Source: Chloroflexi bacterium HGW-Chloroflexi-9 (GTDB taxonomy: Bacteria > Chloroflexota > Dehalococcoidia > UBA2979). From it: 33,697 nucleotides of DNA. This document shows, piece after piece, positions 8,367 through 16,534 of the stretch. The DNA lies in NCBI GenBank assembly GCA_002840675.1, contig PHBR01000018.1:1-33697 (forward strand), in the 5' to 3' direction. Positions within the stretch are counted from its first letter, which is position 1, and every line of letters starts with the position of its first letter. A program made the position numbers and the translations under genes. The notes beneath the pieces are model-generated. The model was not told the origin of the DNA. It saw only the letters and a program-made list of their open reading frames with translations, and made no database searches.

Positions 8367-8852
8367 CTGGACCGGCCGCTTCGCCTCGCCGACCGCTGGT
8401 TCCGCCTGCTCGGGGTCGTCACCCTCGGGCTGCTCGGCGCCACGGCGGTGTTGCTCGCGACGGGCAACGAGGCGTGGCGGCCGGTCTTCGCCTTCGCCCA
8501 CCTGGCGGCGCTCCTCGGCCTCGCCCCGCTCGGCGTGATGCTAGTCCGGCACGCGGTCCGCCAGACCCGTGCGACCGAGGATGGCCCGCTGCTCCCGGCG
8601 CTGGTGGGCCGCTACCCGCAGGTGGTGTTCTTGCTGGCCGCGGTGGTGCTCACAATCACCGTGTCGCTCATGAACTTCGAGGACGGCATCCGCTGGCTGC
8701 GGCGGGTGGCGAACCTCAGCACCGTCGCGATCGTGCTGGTGCTGGTCGCGCGCTACCTGCGCTGGGCGCGTGACCCCTCGGCGGCTACGCCCGTGCCCGC
8801 GAGGCGAGGCCGGCGGCCGGCTACGCGGAGCGGCGGGCCTCGAAGGCGCTGA
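8367..8852 (+). CDS. Hypothetical four-helix membrane protein (start unresolved: CTG 8367 or GTG 8448)
   Basis: An integral membrane protein of unknown family with four hydrophobic stretches: RLLGVVTLGLLGATAVLLAT, FAHLAALLGLAPLGVMLV, VVFLLAAVVLTITVSL and LSTVAIVLVLVARYL. The ORF track starts at GTG 8448, which would cut the first helix in half. The frame is open back to the SDR stop and the only upstream candidate is CTG 8367, with GAGAAGGG about ten bases before it, so I extend to 8367 with low certainty. The frame is also identical to that of the SDR gene, so limited readthrough of its TAG is an alternative. The basic C-terminal tail overlaps the convergent glutamate-synthase-like gene by 32 bp. 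Confidence 0.6.
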   Translation: MDRPLRLADRWFRLLGVVTLGLLGATAVLLATGNEAWRPVFAFAHLAALLGLAPLGVMLVRHAVRQTRATEDGPLLPALVGRYPQVVFLLAAVVLTITVSLMNFEDGIRWLRRVANLSTVAIVLVLVARYLRWARDPSAATPVPARRGRRPATRSGGPRRR

Positions 8853-10299
8853 TGGACGCGACCGGGTAGGGGTAGAGGTCGCTCGTCCGCATCCGCCTGC
8901 CGATGGCGACGACCACCTCCACATGGTCGCGTCGCAACTCGCCGGGCGAGGTGAGTCCCAGCGCGCGCACCATCGTCATCAGGTCCTCCTGCACGGCCGC
9001 GGCGTAGTTTGCCACGCGGCTGCGCTTTTCGGACGGCACGAGGCCCCGCTGCCGCCACTGGCTCTGCGTCGCCACTCCCGTGGGGCATTCGTTCGTGTGG
9101 CAGCGCAGCGCCTGGATGCACCCGAGCGAGAACAGGAACCCCCGGCCGATGTTCACGAGGTCCGCGCCCAGGGCGAGCGAGTAGGCGACGTCCGCGCCGG
9201 TGATCATGCGACCGGCGGCGACGATGGTGATGCGGTCGCGCACGCCGTGGCGCCGGTAGGCGTCGTCCACCGCGACGATGGCGTCGTGGAGCGGCAGGCC
9301 CATATGGTCCGCGAGCGACATCGGCGCGGCGCCCGTGCCGCCCTCGGAGCCGTCGACGGAGATGTAGTCGGGGCCGACGCCCTCCTCCGCGAGCGTCCGC
9401 GCGAGATCGTCCAGGAAGTCCGGGTCGCCTGCGACGATCTTGATGCCGACGGGCACGGGGACGCTGGCCTGCACGCGGCGCACGAACGCGAGCAGGGAGG
9501 GGACGGAGTTGAACTCCGTGAACCGGTTCGGTGAGAGTGAGGCTTCACCGGCCGGGATGCCGCGGATCGTCGCGATCTCCTGCGTCACCTTCGCGCCGGG
9601 GAGGATGCCGCCCTTGCCGGGCTTCGCACCCTGGCCCACCTTGATCTCGACGGCGCGCACCTGCGGATGTTGGCCGATCTCGATCAGGCGCACCCAGTCC
9701 ATCTCGCCATCCGGCGTGCGGACGCCGTACTTCGCCGGGCCGATCTGGAAGACGACGTCTGCGCCACCGCCGAGGTGATGCGGCGACAGGCCGCCCTCGC
9801 CCGTGTTCACGTAGCAGCCGGCCTCCGCCGCGCCGGCAGAGAGCGCGCTCACGGCAGACTGCGAGAGCGCACCGAAGGACATCGGCGCGATGTTCACGCG
9901 CGAGCGGACCTGGAACGGCCGAGGGCGGTCCGCGCCGATGACGTGCGGCCGGGGATCCTCGGGCGCTTCGTCGTGGAGCGTCGGAAAGGGCGAGGGGAGG
10001 AAGTGGAACTGGCCGGGACGGTCGACGTCCTGCTGCGTGCCGAAGCCGACGGCGCTGTTGACGCCCTTGGCCGTCTGGTACACCCACGCGCGCTGTGCCC
10101 GGTTGAACGGCCGCTCCTCAAGGTCGCTTGTGACGATGTACTGGCGGAGCTCCGGCCCGATCTTTTCGACCAGATACCGCAGCCGCCCGATCACGGGGTA
10201 CACCCGCCGGACGGCATGGCGGCGCTGCGTCAGGTCCTGGATGGCCAGCAACCCAACGAACGCGACGATCACGAGCGCGACAATGACCCCGAGCGGCAT
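8821..10299 (-). CDS. FMN-binding glutamate synthase family protein, membrane-anchored
   Basis: A 492-residue protein equivalent to the FMN/3Fe-4S central domain of the glutamate synthase large subunit. It has an N-terminal membrane anchor, LGVIVALVIVAFVGLLAI (3-20), and lacks the amidotransferase domain. Signatures are NIAPMSFGALSQSAVSALS, GEGGLSPHH, the strand EIKVGQGAKPGKGG, the loop DYISVDGSEGGTGAAPMS and a 3Fe-4S cluster motif C-x5-C-x4-C (CIQALRCHTNEC). Without a glutaminase domain it would need ammonia or another donor, and its physiological reaction is uncertain in this family. The ATG has GGGAGG upstream. It is the last gene of a minus-strand group, 76 bases after the HAD gene. Confidence 0.9.
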   Translation of the reverse strand: MPLGVIVALVIVAFVGLLAIQDLTQRRHAVRRVYPVIGRLRYLVEKIGPELRQYIVTSDLEERPFNRAQRAWVYQTAKGVNSAVGFGTQQDVDRPGQFHFLPSPFPTLHDEAPEDPRPHVIGADRPRPFQVRSRVNIAPMSFGALSQSAVSALSAGAAEAGCYVNTGEGGLSPHHLGGGADVVFQIGPAKYGVRTPDGEMDWVRLIEIGQHPQVRAVEIKVGQGAKPGKGGILPGAKVTQEIATIRGIPAGEASLSPNRFTEFNSVPSLLAFVRRVQASVPVPVGIKIVAGDPDFLDDLARTLAEEGVGPDYISVDGSEGGTGAAPMSLADHMGLPLHDAIVAVDDAYRRHGVRDRITIVAAGRMITGADVAYSLALGADLVNIGRGFLFSLGCIQALRCHTNECPTGVATQSQWRQRGLVPSEKRSRVANYAAAVQEDLMTMVRALGLTSPGELRRDHVEVVVAIGRRMRTSDLYPYPVASISAFEARRSA

Positions 10300-10375
10300 C
10301 CGTGCCTCCCACCTGCTCCCGAATCATCGACGTCTCACCGGGACTCGCGCAGGGGTCAGGCAGAACGGGCGGTGC

Positions 10376-11098
10376 TCAGCGCCAGCGGTCGATGATCGCG
10401 GGCAGTTCGGACAGGCGCTGGATGACGGCGTCCGGGCGCGCTTCGTGTGACGGCACGCTGACGTTGGGGCGGTGGATCGCGCGCATCCCGACCGACTGCG
10501 CCCCGTATACGTCGTCGAAGAGCCGGTCGCCGACGAACACGGCCTCCCGCGCGTCCTCGATCCCGACGCCCGCGAGGGCGGCCCGGAAGGCGTCCGGGTG
10601 CGGTTTCATGAACGGCATCTCGCTCGTGTAGAGCCGGGCGTCGATCAGGTGCGCCAGGCCGTCGCGCTCGAGCATCCGCTCGTGAAACTCGGCCGGCCAG
10701 TGCGTGTTGGAGAGCAGCCCGATGCGCAGGCCGTGGTCACGGAGGGCGGACAGCGTCTCCGCCGCCTCCGGGTCGTGCACGATGTGCGGGAGCCACGCGT
10801 CCAGGTAGTGCTCCGTCGCCTCCTCCAGCAGCGCATCTGCCACGTTCGCCCCGAGGGCGTCCGAGGCCCGTCGCACCAGGTCCAGGAAGGTGAACGACGC
10901 GTGGTCGGAGGCGGTGGCCGCCCAGGCGTCCGTCTCCACCTGCGACAGGCGTCGACGGAGCGCCTCGGCCGGCTCGCCCAGGTGCGGTGCGAGGTGCTCG
11001 GCGGCCATCCGCCAGATCTCGTCGAACTCCACGAGCGCCCAGTCGGAGAGCGTCCCGCCCCAGTCGAAGATGACCGCACGCACGGGTGGATGGCTCAC
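10376..11098 (-). CDS. HAD-family hydrolase
   Basis: Haloacid-dehalogenase-superfamily phosphatase of about 240 residues. Motif I is FDWGGTLSDW (nucleophile Asp, with Trp next), motif II LLSNTHW, motif III Lys in FMKPHPDAF and motif IV FVGDRLFDDVYGA. A helical cap lies between motifs I and II. The ORF track starts at 11248, but the GTG at 11098 overlaps the methyltransferase stop (GTGA) and sits just before motif I, so it is preferred; translation is then coupled. The neighbouring methyltransferase suggests they handle a related small molecule or damaged metabolite, but no substrate can be assigned. Confidence 0.9.
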   Translation of the reverse strand: MSHPPVRAVIFDWGGTLSDWALVEFDEIWRMAAEHLAPHLGEPAEALRRRLSQVETDAWAATASDHASFTFLDLVRRASDALGANVADALLEEATEHYLDAWLPHIVHDPEAAETLSALRDHGLRIGLLSNTHWPAEFHERMLERDGLAHLIDARLYTSEMPFMKPHPDAFRAALAGVGIEDAREAVFVGDRLFDDVYGAQSVGMRAIHRPNVSVPSHEARPDAVIQRLSELPAIIDRWR

Positions 11099-11967
11099 CC
11101 GCCGGCCGCCGGCTTCGACGCCTTGAGCGAGTACATCAGCGGCACCAGGTCGCGCTGCGCCTCCGGCAGCCGCCAGTGCTCGCGGCGGCGGTGCATGGAG
11201 CCGTCCGGCACGGCGTTCTCCGCAGTCATCCACGGCAGCCCCTGCCACGCGACCTCGCGATGCTCGTGGAGGAACTCGATGCGCAGGCCGGCCTCGATCA
11301 GGCTCGTCACCACCTCACCCAGCCCGTGGTTCCACTCGTAGCCCTGCTGGTTCTTCAGTGGCGGGCCGTCGACATACGTGCTGGCGGTTTCGTACGCGAC
11401 CGGCGCGGGCACTTCGAAGTACGGGTATCGGAGCACGAGTTGCCCGTCCGGCTGCTCGTCGTCCATCGCCGAGAGCATCGGGTGCGCCTCGTAGAGGTAC
11501 AGGAAGCCACCTGGCCGCACGAAGCCGGCCGCGACGCGCGCCCAGCCGCGGATGTCAGGCAGCCAGTTGAGCGCGCCGATGCCGGTGTAGACGACATCGA
11601 ACTGCTCCGACAGCGCCTCACGCGCGTCGTAGACATTTGATTGCACGAAGCGCGCGTCCGTGACCCCGATGCGCGCCGCCAGGTCGCGGGCCGCCTCCAC
11701 GGCGGGCTCGGAGTAGTCCAGCCCCGTCACGCGCGCGCCGAGGCGCGCCCAGTTCAGCGTGTCCATGCCGAAGTGGCACTGGAGGTGCAGGAGGCTCTTG
11801 CCGGCGACATCGCCGACCTCCTCGATCTCCAGCGGGTAGAGCGACTTCTCGCCGCGCAGGAAGCCTTCCAGGTCGTAGCCCTCGGAGGCGACGTGGATCG
11901 GGACAGACTCGTCCCAGCGGGCGCGGTTCGCCTCCATGAACGGGGTGAACTCCGGGTCAGGCGACAT
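11095..11967 (-). CDS. Class I SAM-dependent methyltransferase
   Basis: A 290-residue Rossmann-fold methyltransferase. Motif I is LLHLQCHFGMDTLNWARLG, followed by VTGLDYSEPAVEAAR (acidic residue binding the SAM ribose). Then come VQSNVYDAREAL, FDVVYTGIGALNWL and FVRPGGFLYLYEAHP. The C-terminal half resembles small-molecule methyltransferases rather than RNA enzymes. The ATG has GGGAG seven bases upstream. A 15-codon ORF starting right after the -10 box overlaps its first codons in another frame. It overlaps the HAD gene by four bases. Substrate unknown. Confidence 0.9.
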   Translation of the reverse strand: MSPDPEFTPFMEANRARWDESVPIHVASEGYDLEGFLRGEKSLYPLEIEEVGDVAGKSLLHLQCHFGMDTLNWARLGARVTGLDYSEPAVEAARDLAARIGVTDARFVQSNVYDAREALSEQFDVVYTGIGALNWLPDIRGWARVAAGFVRPGGFLYLYEAHPMLSAMDDEQPDGQLVLRYPYFEVPAPVAYETASTYVDGPPLKNQQGYEWNHGLGEVVTSLIEAGLRIEFLHEHREVAWQGLPWMTAENAVPDGSMHRRREHWRLPEAQRDLVPLMYSLKASKPAAGG

Positions 11968-12004
11968 GCGGTGCTCCCACCGGCTTCCGGTCTTCGTTGC
12001 TCAT
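11957..12004 (-). CDS. Candidate leaderless upstream ORF (15 codons) before the methyltransferase
   Basis: ATG 12004 lies eight bases after a TATCCT -10 box and reads MSNEDRKPVGAPHVA before TGA at 11957. The ORF is in a different frame from the methyltransferase and ends eight bases inside it. Its terminating ribosome would stop next to the methyltransferase Shine-Dalgarno and ATG, so it could couple translation by termination-reinitiation. It may also be a chance ORF. Confidence 0.35.
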   Translation of the reverse strand: MSNEDRKPVGAPHVA

Positions 12005-12012
12005 GGCGTTCG

Positions 12013-12018
12013 AGGATA
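12013..12018 (-). promoter_or_regulatory. -10 box TATCCT upstream of the methyltransferase-HAD unit
   Basis: TATCCT on the minus strand implies transcription starting near 12004-12006, exactly at the ATG of the candidate upstream ORF. The methyltransferase ATG follows about 38 bases later with its own Shine-Dalgarno. Confidence 0.5.
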
Positions 12019-12043
12019 GCGGAGGCGGGCGGGGTGTCCGTTA

Positions 12044-12589
12044 TCAGTGCGCGGGCGCGTCCTCGGGCAGCCGTTCGCCGGCGCGGATCGCCACCGGTAG
12101 ACGGTTTTCGGGCGGCGGGATCGGGCAGGAGTAGTTCTCGTTGTAGGCGCAGTACGGGTGGTAGGCGTAGTTGAAGTCCAGCAGCAGCCGGCCATCTTCG
12201 GTCTCCGGCACATCGAGGTAGCGCCCGGCGCCGTACGTCTCCGTCCCAGAGGTGGCGTCCCGGAACGGCAGGAACAGGTGGCCCATCTCCGGGTCGCGGT
12301 AGAGCGTCAGCGTCTGGGCCGTCATCTCTACCAGGAAGTGCAGCGCCGCCCACCGCTGGTACTCGCGCACCTGGCCGTCCGAGGTCTGCATCTCCAGCGT
12401 CTCAGGCTCCTCGAACACCTCGGGGATCACGACGAACGAGAGCAGCGGCTGAGGCGGGTAGTACGCGAGGCCGGTGAACTCGCGACGGGCGGAGGAGAGA
12501 AGCGGTGACTGGGGGTCGTCGCGGAAGAAGATGTCCTTCGCTGCGCGAAACTCCTCGAGTTCGCTCATCTCGTGGTCGTGGTCAGACAT
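12044..12589 (-). CDS. DUF1684 domain-containing protein
   Basis: A 181-residue protein with the DUF1684 signatures: an N-terminal EFRAAKDIFFRDDPQSPL, then GAGRYLDVP and the conserved DFNYAYHPYCAYNENYSCPI, ending in PPPENRLPVAIRAGERLP. The family is widespread and of unknown function. There is no signal peptide or membrane helix. Tyr, Cys and Asn residues in the YHPYCAYN block are the likely functional centre. It starts 27 bases after the DUF6159 gene, with GGAAGG upstream, so the two are probably one operon. The N-terminal MSDHDHEMSELEE is His/acid-rich. Confidence 0.88.
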   Translation of the reverse strand: MSDHDHEMSELEEFRAAKDIFFRDDPQSPLLSSARREFTGLAYYPPQPLLSFVVIPEVFEEPETLEMQTSDGQVREYQRWAALHFLVEMTAQTLTLYRDPEMGHLFLPFRDATSGTETYGAGRYLDVPETEDGRLLLDFNYAYHPYCAYNENYSCPIPPPENRLPVAIRAGERLPEDAPAH

Positions 12590-12616
12590 GGCGACGCCTT
12601 CCGCTGCGCCCGCGCG

Positions 12617-13456
12617 CTACAGCGCGCGGTACGCAGAGCGGAGGGTGGTCGTGTCGAAACCTTCCGGCGAGGCACCGGTCGCGAAGTCGTAGAGCGCGGC
12701 CTTGAAGATGCCTTCGAGCGCAGCGACTGCGCCGAGGGCCACGGCCAGCGTCAGCGCGCCCAGCATGACGCCGAGCACCGGCGAGATGGCGAAGAGCAGC
12801 GCCGCCGGCAGGATCGCGATCAGCGCCGCGCCGATGTACACGAGGCCGAACCCGAAGGAGGAGGCGACCTGCCGGCCCCACGTCTCGCGGAAGAGGCTGC
12901 TGGAGCGCTTGATCGCCTCGATCGGGCCGGCGTCCTGGGCCACGATCACGGGGACCACGAAGAACGTCATGTACGCCCACACGCCGCCGACCATGCCGAT
13001 GGCGATGCGGCCGATGAAGTTGTCCGTCCGGTTGCGGAGGGCCTGGAGGATCATCCCCACCGTCGCGGAGATCAGCGCCCACACCAGCAATGCCGCCACG
13101 TGAGAGGAGGCGGCGCGGAGGCCGTAGCCCACGGTCGGGTCGCCGCCGCGCAGGCGGAGCATGGCGGAGGCGATCAGGGCGGTGTTGAAGAACAGCACGA
13201 TGAACGTCACCGCGAACAGCATCGCGAAGCCAAGCACGGCGTCGGTTACCGTCGCGCCCTCAGCGGAGCCTGTCTCGGAGGCGGTCTGGACGCGATCCAG
13301 CGTGCCGGTGGAGGCGGCGAGGCCCATGAACGCGCCGGCCAGTAGCACCACGATGACCGCACTCATGATCGGGAACAGGATCAGCTCCCGATCCTTCATG
13401 AGGACCCGCCACGATGCGCGCATGAGTTCGAAGGTGTGACCAATAGTTGCAAACAT
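12617..13456 (-). CDS. DUF6159-like integral membrane protein
   Basis: A 279-residue membrane protein beginning MFATIGHTFELMRASWRVLM, a start I associate with DUF6159 proteins. It has about six hydrophobic segments, e.g. ILFPIMSAVIVVLLAGAFMG, AMLFAVTFIVLFFNTALIAS, ALLVWALISATVGMIL, AYMTFFVVPVIV, VYIGAALIAILPAALLFAI and VMLGALTLAVALGAVAAL. A cytoplasmic amphipathic segment, PIEAIKRSSSLFRETWG, is typical of this fold. Function unknown. ATG 13456 lies six bases after a perfect TATAAT, so it is probably leaderless; the 546-aa ORF of the track is an unsupported extension across the divergent mscS gene. Confidence 0.85.
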   Translation of the reverse strand: MFATIGHTFELMRASWRVLMKDRELILFPIMSAVIVVLLAGAFMGLAASTGTLDRVQTASETGSAEGATVTDAVLGFAMLFAVTFIVLFFNTALIASAMLRLRGGDPTVGYGLRAASSHVAALLVWALISATVGMILQALRNRTDNFIGRIAIGMVGGVWAYMTFFVVPVIVAQDAGPIEAIKRSSSLFRETWGRQVASSFGFGLVYIGAALIAILPAALLFAISPVLGVMLGALTLAVALGAVAALEGIFKAALYDFATGASPEGFDTTTLRSAYRAL

Positions 13457-13462
13457 GGCTCG

Positions 13463-13468
13463 ATTATA
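13463..13468 (-). promoter_or_regulatory. -10 box TATAAT, leaderless start of the DUF6159 gene
   Basis: A perfect TATAAT on the minus strand is followed by six bases and then ATG 13456. It is back to back with the leaderless mscS promoter, 52 bases away. Confidence 0.6.
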
Positions 13469-13520
13469 CCGACAAATCCAGGCCGCACGCCGCCTCGGTG
13501 CCCGGTTCGACACCCGCCGG

Positions 13521-13526
13521 TAGGAT
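13521..13526 (+). promoter_or_regulatory. -10 box TAGGAT, leaderless start of mscS
   Basis: TAGGAT on the plus strand is followed by GGGCCC and then ATG 13533, a six-base spacing. No Shine-Dalgarno is present. Confidence 0.55.
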
Positions 13527-13532
13527 GGGCCC

Positions 13533-14633
13533 ATGGATGACGTTGCCGGATTGACCCGCGCGGAATGGGCGGAGGTCGGCGTGGCTGCCGCGATCTTCGT
13601 GGGTGGCATCGCGCTGGCGTGGTTGCTGGCCGCGCTCGTCCGGGCGCTGGTGCATGCACTGACGCGCTCGTCCGAGTTGTCCCTGGACGACTCGATCGTG
13701 CGGGCGCTGCGTCCGCCGCTCGCGGCGCTGGTGGTGCTGCAGGCAGCCGCGCTCGCCGTGCGGACGCTGTCATTCCTCGATGGGCGGTTGGACGAGGCGC
13801 GTCGCGTCTGGGTGGCTGCGACGCTGCTGGTGGTCGTGCTGGGGATCCAGCGGACGCTGTCCGCGCTGCTGACCTGGTACTCGACGAGCCCGAGCCAGCG
13901 GCTGGGCACGCGGCTCAACATCCGCTCGCTTCCGCTGGTGCGCCGCGCGGTGAACATCGCCGTGTTGCTGACCGGCGGCCTGGTGGTGCTGGATGCGCTC
14001 GGCGTGCAGATCAGCCCGCTGCTCGCGGGCCTCGGCATCGGCGGCATCGCTGTCGCCCTGGCCCTGCAGCCGTTGCTGGCGAATGTGTTCGCTTCCTCGT
14101 ACATGCTCTCGGACGCTTCCGTCCGGGTTGGCGACCTCATCGAGATCGAGGGCGGACCGGTGGGCACGGTGGAGGACGTCGGCTGGCGCGCGACGCGCCT
14201 CCGCAGCTTCGACAACAACGTGGTGCTGGTGCCGAACTCAAAACTCGCCGACTCCACGATGACGAACTACAGCGCGTCAGACACCCAGTCCGACGCGCGC
14301 GTGCTGGTGGGTGTGGCGTACGAGTCAGACCTGGCGCGCGTTGAGGCCGTGTGCGTGGAGGTGCTCACGACCCTCCGCGACGAGCATGAGCTCGCGGCGA
14401 AGGACGCCGAGCTGATCGTGCGGTTCACCGGCTTCGGCGAGTCGAACGTGGACATCATGCTCAAGATGCGCGCCGTCACCTGGGGCGACTCGTTCGTCCT
14501 GCGCCACGAGATGATCCGGCGCATCCACGCCCGCTTCCAGCAGGACGGGATTGTCATCAACTACCCGGCGCGCCGGCTGTTCCTGCAGGCGGAGGATGCC
14601 TCCGCCCTCGCGCGTGGGCAGAGCGAGACCTAG
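13533..14633 (+). CDS. MscS-family mechanosensitive ion channel
   Basis: A 366-residue inner-membrane channel that opens under membrane tension to release osmolytes. Several transmembrane helices precede the pore helix region, ISPLLAGLGIGGIAVALALQ (Gly/Ala-packed TM3). The beta domain follows, starting NVFASSYMLSDASVRVGDLI, then VGTVEDVGWRATRLRSFDNN and VVLVPNSKLADSTMTNYS. The cytoplasmic alpha/beta domain runs to the C-terminus. Its length exceeds E. coli MscS because of extra N-terminal helices. The stop codon TAG shares the palindrome CTAG with the stop of the convergent FecR-type gene. Confidence 0.93.
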   Translation: MDDVAGLTRAEWAEVGVAAAIFVGGIALAWLLAALVRALVHALTRSSELSLDDSIVRALRPPLAALVVLQAAALAVRTLSFLDGRLDEARRVWVAATLLVVVLGIQRTLSALLTWYSTSPSQRLGTRLNIRSLPLVRRAVNIAVLLTGGLVVLDALGVQISPLLAGLGIGGIAVALALQPLLANVFASSYMLSDASVRVGDLIEIEGGPVGTVEDVGWRATRLRSFDNNVVLVPNSKLADSTMTNYSASDTQSDARVLVGVAYESDLARVEAVCVEVLTTLRDEHELAAKDAELIVRFTGFGESNVDIMLKMRAVTWGDSFVLRHEMIRRIHARFQQDGIVINYPARRLFLQAEDASALARGQSET

Positions 14634-16534
14634 CGGCTGACGCCGATCAGCCAGCCCCCGGGGAGGAACGTCGGGAGGTCCCCGCGGCGGTCGTCCCGCT
14701 CACGGTCCCGCTCGTCGTCGCCGCGACCCTCGGGGACGTCCAGGAGATCACGCAGTCGCTCCCGCGCGTTGCCGCGAGGCATCTCGTCCGCGATCTCCTG
14801 CAGGCGCTCGCGGACGCCCGGGAGCGACCCGTCCGTTAGCGCTTCGCGGATCGCAGCGCGCCCCGCGCCGCGCCGCCCGAGGTCGCTGACGATGGCCGCG
14901 AGTTCGCGCGCATCCCGGTCCTCGGCCACCGCGACCGCCGACAGCAGCGCGCGCAGCGCCACCTCGTCGTTGCGCTGGATCGCGCGCTCAAGCGCGCGCT
15001 GAAAGTCGCGAGGACGCTCCGGGACCTCGAACGTCGGCGTCGCAACCGGTGTTGGCGTCGCGGTCACCGTCGCGGTCGGCGTCGGCGTGTCGTCGCGGTT
15101 GCGCCCGCCGCGCCGGTCGTCGTCACGCCGGTCTTCGTCAGGGCCGTCGCGGTCGTCCGGGGTGGCCGTCGGGGTTGCGGTGGGCGTGGCGGTTGCGGTC
15201 GTCGTGGGCGTCGCCTCGGTGCGGCGCCGGTCCTGGTCATTCCGGCTGCGCTCCGTGTCGACGACGCGCACCTCCGGCGTTGCTTCGGCCTGTGCCGGGG
15301 CGTTGTCCAGTGGACGGATGACGGTGCGGCCGTCCGTGACCTCCACGGCGACGCGCAGGCTGGAGGCGACACCCGTGGCGGCAGCCAGCGGGATGTGGAC
15401 ATCGCCCGCAGGCGTCTGCAGGATGACCTCGGACGGTGTCTCGGAGTCGGTGGCGCCGCCGGTGGGGGTGAGCCACAGCGTGTAGACGCCCTCCGGAGCG
15501 TCGCTAAAGGAGAACGCGCGCCCACCATCGGTCTCGGAGGTCCCGACGCCGGGGATCTGGCGGACGACGACGCCGTCCGAGCGTGAGCCGGTCGCAGCGC
15601 CGTCCGAAGCGAGGAGGGCCGCAGAAACCGAGGCGTTCACCAGCACCGTGCCGGCGACATCCACCGCACGCACCTCGGCGGGGCGCTGCGCGCCAGCCCG
15701 GGCGACCTCGCCCGCCGCGACGGTCAGCCGTTCGGTGGTGGTGACGACATCCACGAGGCCCTGGATGGTGGTCACGGCCGTCTCGCCGACGGTGGCTTCG
15801 ATCACCGTCTGGAAGACCGTGCCTCGGGCCTCCACGACGGCGTCCGGGGTGCGGACGACGTACGAGACGGGCGCGTCCGGTGCGCTCACCACGTCATGCC
15901 AGAGGCGGCCGGTCAACTGTTCGATCGTGATGCCACGCGTGCCGTTTGCCTGCAGGCGCGTCAGCGCGAGTTCGGTGCCGGGCGCCAGCGTGGTCGTAGA
16001 GCCGTCCGGGAAGGTCAGCAACGCGCGGCCGTCCGTGCCCGTGCGGAGCCGGACGCCTTCGGCCAGCGTCATGCCATCCTCGGCCGCGTACCACTCGCCC
16101 AGCACCTGCTGCTCCACGCCGCCGGCGAAGACCGTGAGCGTGGCGGCGGCGGAGGCCGGAGTGCCGCCGCGTGCGAGCACCAGCACGAGGGCGAAGGCGG
16201 CGATGGCTGCCGCAGGCGCAGCGACCGTCGCCAGGCGCATGGAGATGGTCCCGAGGCCGAGCGACGGCAGGTTGAGCCGGGGCAGCCGGCGGCGTGGCCG
16301 CTCCTGCGGGGTGAGCGCCAGCTGGGCCATGAACGCGGTCCGGCGCTCGGGCGCGGGGGCAGCCTCCGGGATGCCCGGCAAGGAGGCCAGGGCCGTGACG
16401 GCGCGGAGCAGCGGCTCCAGCTCGGCGCGGTGCTCCGGCCAGCGCTCCAGGCAGTCCTCTACGGATGCACGGCGCGCGGTGATGTCCTCCACGCAGCGGT
16501 CAACGATCTCCGCGAGGGCGATGTGCTCGGTCAT
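14630..16534 (-). CDS. FecR-domain anti-sigma-like membrane protein with Thr-Pro-rich linkers
   Basis: A 634-residue single-pass protein. Residues 1-90 form a cytoplasmic helical domain (RRASVEDCLERWPEHRAELE) like the sigma-binding region of DUF5667-type anti-sigma factors. One membrane helix lies at about 103-121 (TVAAPAAAIAAFALVLVLA). A FecR-like domain follows at about 155-280 (GVRLRTGTDGRALLTFPDGS, RTPDAVVEARGTVFQTVIEA), then a beta-rich region. Low-complexity TP/TA repeats (about 430-520) come next, and finally a charged helical domain, ERLQEIADEMPRGNARERLR. The start overlaps the sigma factor stop (ATGA). The context indicates an envelope stress or signal sensor. Extracytoplasmic Thr-Pro linkers are frequent in Chloroflexota. 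Confidence 0.85.
   Translation of the reverse strand: MTEHIALAEIVDRCVEDITARRASVEDCLERWPEHRAELEPLLRAVTALASLPGIPEAAPAPERRTAFMAQLALTPQERPRRRLPRLNLPSLGLGTISMRLATVAAPAAAIAAFALVLVLARGGTPASAAATLTVFAGGVEQQVLGEWYAAEDGMTLAEGVRLRTGTDGRALLTFPDGSTTTLAPGTELALTRLQANGTRGITIEQLTGRLWHDVVSAPDAPVSYVVRTPDAVVEARGTVFQTVIEATVGETAVTTIQGLVDVVTTTERLTVAAGEVARAGAQRPAEVRAVDVAGTVLVNASVSAALLASDGAATGSRSDGVVVRQIPGVGTSETDGGRAFSFSDAPEGVYTLWLTPTGGATDSETPSEVILQTPAGDVHIPLAAATGVASSLRVAVEVTDGRTVIRPLDNAPAQAEATPEVRVVDTERSRNDQDRRRTEATPTTTATATPTATPTATPDDRDGPDEDRRDDDRRGGRNRDDTPTPTATVTATPTPVATPTFEVPERPRDFQRALERAIQRNDEVALRALLSAVAVAEDRDARELAAIVSDLGRRGAGRAAIREALTDGSLPGVRERLQEIADEMPRGNARERLRDLLDVPEGRGDDERDRERDDRRGDLPTFLPGGWLIGVSR

Noticed and set aside
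12617-14257. 546-aa minus-strand ORF extending the DUF6159 protein
   Set aside because: The first ~265 residues are antisense to mscS, and a TATAAT box lies immediately before the ATG at 13456.
15040-15240. GC-rich DNA repeats with many GGCGTCG/GTCGGCG units
   Set aside because: These are the codons for the Thr-Pro/Thr-Ala linkers of the FecR-type protein, not a CRISPR array or an independent repeat element.
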